From: an uncultured Mucispirillum sp.
Lineage (GTDB): Bacteria > Chrysiogenota > Deferribacteres > Deferribacterales > Mucispirillaceae
Assembly (NCBI GenBank): GCA_945947845.1
Contig: CAMEZN010000043.1
Span: 1-9,267, forward strand
DNA length: 9,267 bases
Reading direction: 5' to 3'
The position numbers were made by a program, and so were the translations under genes. A model generated the notes under the pieces. It ran no database searches. It worked only from the letters and a program-made list of their open reading frames with translations, and had not been told where the DNA came from. Shown in pieces: positions 1 through 5,217 of the stretch. Position 1 is the first letter of the stretch. Every line of letters starts with the position of its first letter.

Positions 1-7
1 AAATTTA

Positions 8-649
8 ATGAAAAAAATAATTTTATTACTTACAGCTGTTGCTTTTATAACAAGTGGATGCAGTTTATTTGGAACAACGTTTTCAGAAAGTAGAAAAAAT
101 TTTGATGAGAAAATTGAAAGGATTGATGCTTATTTACAATCTCAGGACTGCCAGCTTACAGAATATACTGAAACACAAGGGCAGGAACAGTATATTATTT
201 CACCAAAGTATAAATATAAAGGGTTAGAAAGTAAAAATAAATTTGCAGTAGAAAATCAAGTCTATCTATCTGCAAGTATTATGGCAAATAATATAAATAA
301 AGGAAAAATCTATTTAGTATTTCAAACAGCATTAATAACAGATGAAGATACAAGCGTCCACTTGGATTTAAATGGAAAAAAAATAAACGAACTTACTTTC
401 ACTTATGATGGAAAAAAAATAACATTAGCTACAAAAAAAGCTTATGATACATATCTTTTTGGTTCAACACAACTTATATATTCTGATATAAAGCTAATGA
501 AAGAAGTAGCTAATGCAAAAGAAATTACAATAGAAGGACGTAATGCAATAGGTCGTAAATTTACTAAAAAATTAACTAATGATGATATTGCTGTATTTAA
601 AAAAATGGTTAATGTAATCCAAGAAGTCCACTCAATTCTAAATAATTAA
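8..649 (+). CDS. putative lipoprotein of unknown function
   Basis: A 213-residue protein with a lipoprotein-type signal peptide: two lysines after the start Met, a hydrophobic stretch (residues 4-14) and a lipobox-like TSGC with the acylated cysteine at residue 18. The -3 position is Thr rather than the usual Leu, so the box is slightly atypical. The mature part is hydrophilic and looks mostly beta-rich. It contains two similar strands, NGKKI and DGKKI (about residues 122-126 and 134-138), encoded by near-identical DNA with A8 tracts. I recognise no family and see no catalytic motif. It is likely anchored in the inner or outer membrane facing the periplasm. The ATG lies only 7 bases from the window edge, so its ribosome binding site cannot be judged, but the signal peptide supports this start. 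No clear gene partner is visible. Confidence 0.8.
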   Translation: MKKIILLLTAVAFITSGCSLFGTTFSESRKNFDEKIERIDAYLQSQDCQLTEYTETQGQEQYIISPKYKYKGLESKNKFAVENQVYLSASIMANNINKGKIYLVFQTALITDEDTSVHLDLNGKKINELTFTYDGKKITLATKKAYDTYLFGSTQLIYSDIKLMKEVANAKEITIEGRNAIGRKFTKKLTNDDIAVFKKMVNVIQEVHSILNN

Positions 650-721
650 TACAGGCAGTTTTTAAGTTTTATACATAAAAATTTAATAGATGTATATAAA
701 GCATATAATTCAAACACATTA

Positions 722-750
722 ACTCCCTGTCAAATTTTTGATATGGGAGT
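722..750. other. stem-loop in intergenic region
   Basis: ACTCCC (722-727) pairs with GGGAGT (745-750). An inner TCAAA/TTTGA pairing (730-734 with 737-741) could extend the structure. It lies about 70 bases after the lipoprotein stop codon. No T-run follows on either strand, so it is not a standard intrinsic terminator. It may still act as a 3'-end stabiliser or weak terminator for the upstream gene. Confidence 0.3.
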
Positions 751-798
751 GCCTATTTACCACCTAGTATATATGGATTATTTTTATAATTGTTTTAC

Positions 799-825
799 TT
801 GCCAAATGTTTTGAGCCTGTATAAT
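799..825 (+). promoter_or_regulatory. candidate promoter for the coiled-coil gene
   Basis: A perfect -10 hexamer TATAAT (820-825) has TTGCCA (799-804) upstream as a possible -35, with a short 15-bp spacer. An inverted repeat TGCCAAA/TTTGGCA (800-806 and 831-837) flanks the -10. A second pair, CCTGTAT/ATACAGG (816-822 and 858-864), overlaps it. A rival -35, TTGACT at 851-856, would place the start of transcription within the ribosome binding site, so I disfavour it. The rest of the 650-894 gap shows no further gene. Confidence 0.3.
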
Positions 826-894
826 ATACTTTTGGCACTATATTTGCTTCTTGACTAATACAGGTAAAAATGTTTTATTAATCGGGAGGCAGAT

Positions 895-1467
895 ATGGCA
901 ACTTTTATATCAATTTTTCTTGCATTTGTTGCAGCACTTGTTAGTGCATTTGCTCTGTATACCGTTAAAAAATCCAGCGAAACTGGTGATAATCACCTAG
1001 ATGAGATTATGCGGTTAAAACAGCAGATAAATGAAACTAACGACAGACTTGCTCAACTTAAACATGACCATAATATGTTACAAGAACAATTTAAAAAATT
1101 ACAGGAAGTATCTATTAATAATGATATGCAGGTTCTTTTAAATACTGCTATTAAAGATTATAATGATATAGCAAATGTAACACCAGAAGAAGGAAATATA
1201 GGCAAGCATGAAAGAGCTAGAAAACAAGCAGCAGAAAAAGTGCTGCAAGCATGCAACGAAGTATGCCAAAGGTTTATAGCAGAAGATTTAAGCCATAATA
1301 CTTTTGCTTCTGTTTATAAATCACAATTACAAGATATATTAAACAGTGATGATTTAAAAGAAATATATTCAAACCTTAAAAGCAAGTACCCGTATATTGA
1401 ACGGGTACTACTTGCTCCAATTGACGAAAATATTACTTCTAATTTTGACCAGCTTTCTGCAAACTAA
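895..1467 (+). CDS. small membrane-anchored coiled-coil protein
   Basis: A 190-residue protein of unknown function. Residues 2-22 form one hydrophobic membrane-spanning segment rich in Ala, Phe and Val, followed by KK, which suggests that the bulk of the protein faces the cytoplasm (N-out/C-in by the positive-inside rule). Residues about 36-72 form a coiled coil with heptad-like Leu/Ile spacing. The C-terminal half (about 75-185) is charged and probably helical, with no motif I recognise. The start is well supported by the Shine-Dalgarno GGGAGG (884-889), five bases before the ATG. The gene converges on the outer-membrane coiled-coil protein with a 23-bp gap. Its 3' end contains a strong inverted repeat (1381-1416). 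Topologically it resembles small single-pass coiled-coil proteins, but no function can be assigned. Confidence 0.85.
   Translation: MATFISIFLAFVAALVSAFALYTVKKSSETGDNHLDEIMRLKQQINETNDRLAQLKHDHNMLQEQFKKLQEVSINNDMQVLLNTAIKDYNDIANVTPEEGNIGKHERARKQAAEKVLQACNEVCQRFIAEDLSHNTFASVYKSQLQDILNSDDLKEIYSNLKSKYPYIERVLLAPIDENITSNFDQLSAN
1378..1416 (-). terminator. intrinsic terminator for the convergent OMP gene
   Basis: Read on the - strand, AGCAAG then TACCCGT pairs with ACGGGTA then CTTGCT. This gives 13 bp, with a 3-nt bulge on one side and a 7-nt loop, followed by TTTT. It lies about 75 bases past the stop codon of the - strand gene, inside the coding sequence of the convergent + strand gene. On the + strand no T-run follows, so the signal is directional. 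The T-run is short, so efficiency is uncertain. Confidence 0.5.
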
Positions 1468-1490
1468 TCTTTTTTATACTACACTATCCA

Positions 1491-3608
1491 TTAAAAATAT
1501 ATACCACCACCAAAATATGGCGATGAACCACTCATTGTTTCTGTAATCATACTTTCTATAAATAAATTCAATCTCATTCCATTCCGCCTCATTTCTTTAT
1601 TTTGGAAAGCAAGACCACCCCTGAATACACCACCTAAACTGTTTTTCCCTGTATCTTCAATAAAATAAGCTGCATTTGCCTCTCCAAATAACAGCACATT
1701 ATTTGTTAAATAAAAATCAAGCCCTAAACCAACAGCAAAACCAGTATCAATTGTAGTCGTCCTGTTTGTATTATATGAACGATACTCAAAGTCATCATAA
1801 TATTCATCATCTGAACTACTTACACTTTTTAAGCCATTAAACCCTAACATTACACTGCCATTTATATAAAGACCAAACCACCTGTTAAATCGCCAGTGAG
1901 ACTGCATAGAAAATTCTATATTTGCAATATCAAGGTCAAAACTACCTGCACTTTGAAAACCATACAGCCAGTAACTGTCTACCGGAGAATAACTCACTTG
2001 CATAGTATCGGCAGTATTTCTTTTATAGGTATTTGGAGCATAATCTTCCTGCATAGGTTGATATACAGGCATATCCTGCTGTTTTTTTGGTTTTGGGTTT
2101 AATTCATTTTCCATTTGTTCATACTGTAAAATTTCTGGGAATATTTCATACTCAGGATTTATAGAAAAGAACTGCTCTTTATTATTACCAAGATGAACTA
2201 CCCTAAACCCCTGCAAATATGGTTTTGCACCTTTGAACCCATTAGGTTCAAGTGCATAAACAGGCACTGCTTTAAAACTTGCCCTAGTGTCATACATTGC
2301 TCTAAACTCTTGTAAAGAATCAAATTTATAAATAAAATCATATTTTTTTGTTTTATATTTGATTGTAATAGGTAGTTTTAAATTATCTAAATCCCTGTCG
2401 CCAAAATATATTACAGCCTTTGTAGTATCACTAGAAACATACTTTCCAGTATTATATTTTTTAAGCCTTTCATAAAGTGGTTTTAATGCTGTTAACAATG
2501 ATGTTTTTGTATCTTTCTCACTTTTTTCAATCCGTGCTTCATACTCTGAATTTAATTCTGTAATATCTTTTTTTCTTTTACTTTCAAACTCTGCTTTTCT
2601 TTTTTTATAAGAATCTACTTTGTCATTATATATTTCTGTGCTGTCCCATTCACCTTTTTTTGGCATTTCTTCTGCAAATTTTTGTTTTTCAAGTATTTCA
2701 AGCTGAGACTTATGATATATATCAAGCTGTTTTTTATTTGCATTCATTGCTATATGATATTCATTAACAAGGCTGCTGAAATTAGTGCGGACTTGTGCTG
2801 CATCAATAGCAATAATTTCAACAGTATCATTTGATGCAATATCCATTGTTTTATCATTAACAAGGGCATTTTTTGCAAGCTCAGCTAAAAGTGCCTGATG
2901 TTCCATCTCTGCTTTTGCCTGAGCATCTTTTTCAGCAACAATTCTTGCCTGTAATGCAGCTTCCTGAGCCATATACTCTCGCTGGATTTCTTCTAATTCT
3001 TTTGCTGCCTGCAATTCTTCTGCCTGCTGCCGTTTTTGAGCTTCCAGCAGCTGCTGCTTAGCATTTGATATTTCTTTTTCAAGCTGTTTTTGCCTTGCAG
3101 CTTGTGCTTTTGCAATATTTGCCGCCTGAGCACTTAATGTTTTATCATACTCTTCCTTAGATGCACTTTTTAACTTCTTTTCAAGAGCAAGTTTTTCCTT
3201 TCTTTCCTTATCCAGTTCCTGTTTTAAAGCATCATTTTGCATAAGCTGCCTTAAAAAAGCATCAAGTTCTCCAGAATCAATAGTTGCAGTAACCTGAACA
3301 GTAATATATGTCTGCCCTTTGACTATTTCCTGTTTCAACACTTTAACATCTTTTTGGGCTATCGCACTTGTCTGCATTTTAATTTCATCTTTTGATACTT
3401 TGCCATCAACTAATGTAGTGCTGCTGGATACTGCAACCCCAGCCTCTTCTGCTGCCTCTCTAAAAAGACGTTCACTTGTATACTGCTTAACCTGCTCAAC
3501 AGACTGGTTTTCAGGCACAACTACTCTGGCAGTTTTTGTGATAGTTTTTATTTCCGCAAATGCAGAAATTGGTAAAATTAGCAAAAAAATAATAAATAAA
3601 ACACGCAT
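1491..3608 (-). CDS. secreted coiled-coil protein with C-terminal outer-membrane beta-barrel
   Basis: A 705-residue protein with a Sec signal peptide at residues 1-18, cleaved after AFA. Residues about 20-115 form a small alpha/beta domain (AGVAVSSST, then alternating beta-strand pattern) reminiscent of the LPP20 / FlgT N-terminal type of periplasmic domain; this is an inference from style. Residues about 120-250 form a long Ala/Gln/Glu/Lys-rich coiled coil, and a second charged helical stretch spans about 285-385. A globular segment follows (about 395-490), then a Pro/Gln/Met-rich linker (about 503-535). The last 165 residues alternate hydrophobic and polar positions and end in GGGIYF, with a terminal Phe typical of barrels recognised by the BAM complex. 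I chose the ATG at 3608 because AAAGG precedes it with a 7-base spacer and a classic signal peptide follows; a TTG at 3623 would add five residues. The function is unknown; an envelope-spanning tether is plausible. Confidence 0.85.
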   Translation of the reverse strand: MRVLFIIFLLILPISAFAEIKTITKTARVVVPENQSVEQVKQYTSERLFREAAEEAGVAVSSSTTLVDGKVSKDEIKMQTSAIAQKDVKVLKQEIVKGQTYITVQVTATIDSGELDAFLRQLMQNDALKQELDKERKEKLALEKKLKSASKEEYDKTLSAQAANIAKAQAARQKQLEKEISNAKQQLLEAQKRQQAEELQAAKELEEIQREYMAQEAALQARIVAEKDAQAKAEMEHQALLAELAKNALVNDKTMDIASNDTVEIIAIDAAQVRTNFSSLVNEYHIAMNANKKQLDIYHKSQLEILEKQKFAEEMPKKGEWDSTEIYNDKVDSYKKRKAEFESKRKKDITELNSEYEARIEKSEKDTKTSLLTALKPLYERLKKYNTGKYVSSDTTKAVIYFGDRDLDNLKLPITIKYKTKKYDFIYKFDSLQEFRAMYDTRASFKAVPVYALEPNGFKGAKPYLQGFRVVHLGNNKEQFFSINPEYEIFPEILQYEQMENELNPKPKKQQDMPVYQPMQEDYAPNTYKRNTADTMQVSYSPVDSYWLYGFQSAGSFDLDIANIEFSMQSHWRFNRWFGLYINGSVMLGFNGLKSVSSSDDEYYDDFEYRSYNTNRTTTIDTGFAVGLGLDFYLTNNVLLFGEANAAYFIEDTGKNSLGGVFRGGLAFQNKEMRRNGMRLNLFIESMITETMSGSSPYFGGGIYF

Positions 3609-3664
3609 AACATAACCTTTCAATAATTCCTTTCACTCTACCACACTGTGAAGAAAAATCAATA

Positions 3665-3692
3665 ATTTTATTTATTTTTATTGATATGACAA
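3665..3692 (-). promoter_or_regulatory. sigma70-type promoter for the OMP gene
   Basis: On the - strand, -35 TTGTCA (3692-3687) and -10 TAAAAT (3670-3665) are separated by 16 bp. Each hexamer matches five of six consensus positions. Transcription would start near 3658, giving a leader of about 50 bases before the ATG at 3608. It is divergent from the riboswitch promoter, about 80 bp away. Confidence 0.6.
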
Positions 3693-3771
3693 TTTAAAAT
3701 AAATGACAACTAAAATACCATTAAGTTTTTATATTTACATACCTATATATTAAAATATAAAAAAATTCTTC

Positions 3772-3800
3772 TTGAATGAAAAATATTTTTCTGGTAATAA
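3772..3800 (+). promoter_or_regulatory. candidate promoter upstream of the riboswitch
   Basis: -35 TTGAAT (3772-3777) and -10 TAATAA (3795-3800) have a 17-bp spacer. The expected start of transcription (about 3807) falls exactly at the 5' edge of the riboswitch, which supports the choice. The -10 is weak, and the surrounding sequence is so AT-rich that chance matches are likely. Confidence 0.4.
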
Positions 3801-3807
3801 ATAATTA

Positions 3808-3934
3808 GAGATAAGCGGAAGCAGGTGGAAAGCCTGCACTGCCCCCGCAACTGTAAGCTTGACGAAGCCCATTATGCCACTTATATTCGGGAAGGCGGGT
3901 AGAGGTTGAAAGCAAGTCAGGATATGCTTAACTC
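3808..3934 (+). promoter_or_regulatory. cobalamin (B12) riboswitch controlling nrdBA
   Basis: The highly conserved B12 box is present as CTGCCCCCGCAACTGTAA (3839-3856). It is preceded by the stem GCAGG/CCTGC (3821-3825 with 3833-3837, loop TGGAAAG). Further conserved parts are GCCACT (3876-3881), GGGAAGGC (3889-3896) and AAGTCAGGATA (3914-3924), all in canonical order. TAAGC (3812-3816) pairs with GCTTA (3926-3930) to close the aptamer; GAG/CTC (3808-3810 with 3932-3934) can extend this stem past one A-A mismatch. The 5' part before the GGAA element is short compared with the fullest class I forms. The aptamer class binds adenosylcobalamin or related cobalamins. The next full genes are nrdB and nrdA, so cobalamin probably turns off this B12-independent ribonucleotide reductase, a logic known for B12 riboswitches upstream of nrdAB-type operons in other bacteria. 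Confidence 0.94.
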
Positions 3935-3960
3935 ATTCATTATTCTTCGGAGGGAAGCCC

Positions 3961-3981
3961 ATGAGATATTATTCTATTTAA
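3961..3981 (+). CDS. possible six-codon leader peptide (MRYYSI)
   Basis: ATG at 3961 is preceded by GGAGGG (3949-3954), the strongest Shine-Dalgarno sequence near the riboswitch, with 7 bases between GGAGG and the ATG. The frame encodes Met-Arg-Tyr-Tyr-Ser-Ile and stops at TAA (3979-3981). It sits between the aptamer and the terminator hairpin. It could be a translated leader that couples ribosome position to RNA folding, or the remnant of a lost gene once controlled by the riboswitch. There is no conservation evidence within this window. Confidence 0.3.
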   Translation: MRYYSI

Positions 3982-4009
3982 AACTCTTTATACCACATAC
4001 ATACTTTCA

Positions 4010-4091
4010 CTAACCAGACAGCATAATATTTTTGCATGCATTGACCTCGCCCGTATAATTTAATATCATAGTCTGTCTGGTTAGTTTTTTT
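4010..4091 (+). terminator. intrinsic terminator between riboswitch and nrdB, 51-nt loop
   Basis: CTAACCAGACAG (4010-4021) is perfectly complementary to CTGTCTGGTTAG (4073-4084), a 12-bp stem extendable by A4009-T4085, followed directly by a run of seven T (4085-4091). This is the natural stop signal for a riboswitch working by premature termination. The 51-nt loop is much longer than usual and contains promoter-like hexamers. I could not find a convincing antiterminator pairing with the aptamer, so the switching mechanism remains open. The same inverted repeat could also be a protein operator. Confidence 0.6.
4041..4069 (+). promoter_or_regulatory. candidate internal promoter within the terminator loop
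   Basis: -35 TTGACC (4041-4046) and -10 TATCAT (4064-4069) are spaced by exactly 17 bp. Each matches five of six consensus positions. A TATAAT at 4054-4059 gives an overlapping alternative with TTTGCA (4031-4036), also at 17 bp. Initiation near 4076 would fall in the 3' arm of the hairpin, so the RNA would carry neither the riboswitch nor an intact terminator and would reach nrdB after a leader of about 48 bases. Confidence 0.45.
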
Positions 4092-4124
4092 ACTTTTTTA
4101 TCAATATATTATAAGGATAATAAT

Positions 4125-5207
4125 ATGCAGAATACTATATTAGATATTTCTTTCAAACCAGAAAAGGAAAAAATTTTTTTTGGTGAATTTGGACACTATA
4201 TCCGCATTGATAATGTTACACATGAAATAGCAAGAAAACTAAAAGAAGCCAGCGAAGGAAATACATGGTTCACAAAAGAAATTGATTATAAGTCAGATAA
4301 ACTCAGGTTCCAGAGCCTGCCAGAAGATGCAAAACGAGCATTCAAACTAAATATCGCATACCAGACATTAATGGACAGCGGTGTTACAAGCGGCCTTAGT
4401 TTTGTTATGAGCAGAGTAGTTACAAGCTCTATATGGAGCCTTCTATATGCCCGCATTGCAATTGAAGAAGCAATACATGCTGAATCCTACTCCTATGGTT
4501 TATCAGAAGTATTTGGACATGAAGCAGCTGCCACTCTTGATTTAGTTTATAATGATAATTTTGTGAAAAAGAGAATGGAAAAAGAGTGTATGCTTTTTGA
4601 TAATGTTTCATCACTCTGCCTGTCTAACGATACTTCCATTAATCTTGATGATAAGAAGAAAGCACTTTTAAGCCTGCTTTTAGGAATATATTATTTAGAA
4701 GGTATAAAATTTCCTTTTTCTTTTTTAGTAACATTTATAATCAATAACAGTTATAACGATGCTATTACTGGCTTTACTAAAACTATCAAGCTTATTGCCC
4801 ATGATGAATTATCTGTTCATGTATCAGCAGGCAAAAATATTCTGAATATTTTATCAAAAGATGAAAATGAAGGTTTTAAACATCTTTTTGATAACGGTTT
4901 TTTCAAACAAACTGCTTTAAATATAGCAGAAGAAGTTGTTACTCAGGAAATCCAGTGGGCAAAATATCTTTTTGATAATTACGAAGTCTCAGGTATAAAC
5001 AGCCAGATATCAGAAAACTTTATTAAATACTGGGCAAATATCCGTTTAAAAGATATCGGCATAATTGATAACCCATATATGAAAGAAGAAAAAACAGATA
5101 TTATTGAATGGTTTAATAATTATAGAAATATTAACAAACAAAATGCAGCATTACAGGAAACTTCTAACACATCATACCAAAAAGGTGTGCTGAAAAACGA
5201 TTTATAG
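4125..5207 (+). CDS. nrdB: class Ia ribonucleotide reductase small subunit (R2)
   Basis: A 360-residue ferritin-like R2 protein that builds the di-metal/tyrosyl radical used by NrdA to reduce ribonucleotides to deoxyribonucleotides in the cytoplasm. Ligands of site 1 are D84, E115 and H118, with the radical tyrosine at Y122; by coincidence these have the same numbers as in E. coli NrdB. E192 in LEGIKF and E228 in the HDE motif correspond to E. coli E204 and E238, and F196 and F200 to the hydrophobic residues around the radical. H232 should be the last ligand but stands four residues after E228, not three. The C-terminal tail has a conserved-type tyrosine (Y351) for radical transfer to NrdA. 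The start is supported by TAAGGA (4112-4117) 7 bases before the ATG. The gene is co-transcribed with nrdA, whose ATG is 10 bases after the stop codon. Expression is predicted to be under the cobalamin riboswitch. Confidence 0.95.
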   Translation: MQNTILDISFKPEKEKIFFGEFGHYIRIDNVTHEIARKLKEASEGNTWFTKEIDYKSDKLRFQSLPEDAKRAFKLNIAYQTLMDSGVTSGLSFVMSRVVTSSIWSLLYARIAIEEAIHAESYSYGLSEVFGHEAAATLDLVYNDNFVKKRMEKECMLFDNVSSLCLSNDTSINLDDKKKALLSLLLGIYYLEGIKFPFSFLVTFIINNSYNDAITGFTKTIKLIAHDELSVHVSAGKNILNILSKDENEGFKHLFDNGFFKQTALNIAEEVVTQEIQWAKYLFDNYEVSGINSQISENFIKYWANIRLKDIGIIDNPYMKEEKTDIIEWFNNYRNINKQNAALQETSNTSYQKGVLKNDL

Positions 5208-5210
5208 GTG
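5206..5210 (+). promoter_or_regulatory. ribosome binding site of nrdA overlapping the nrdB stop
   Basis: AGGTG shares its first two bases with the nrdB stop codon TAG and lies 7 bases before the nrdA ATG at 5218. This arrangement suggests translational coupling, which would help keep the two subunits in balance. Confidence 0.6.
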
Positions 5211-5217
5211 TAAAATA

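Noticed and set aside
1896..3615. Open frames on the + strand at 1896-2102, 2873-3061 and 3319-3615
   Set aside because: They are antisense to the OMP gene, have no good ribosome binding sites and unnatural composition (leucine/cysteine/serine-rich), and reflect the coiled-coil codon usage of the real gene.
3621..3623. TTG start for the OMP gene, adding five residues
   Set aside because: The ATG at 3608 has AAAGG with a 7-base spacer and begins a textbook signal peptide; the TTG extension would add KGYV ahead of it without benefit.
4010..4084. Miniature transposon (75 bp with 12-bp terminal inverted repeats)
   Set aside because: No target-site duplication flanks the repeats, and the T7 run directly after the second arm fits a terminator better.
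3624..4124. NrdR box in front of nrdB
   Set aside because: I looked for the 16-bp palindrome pattern ACAC-AT-rich-GTGT typical of NrdR sites and saw no convincing copy; control here appears to be through the riboswitch.
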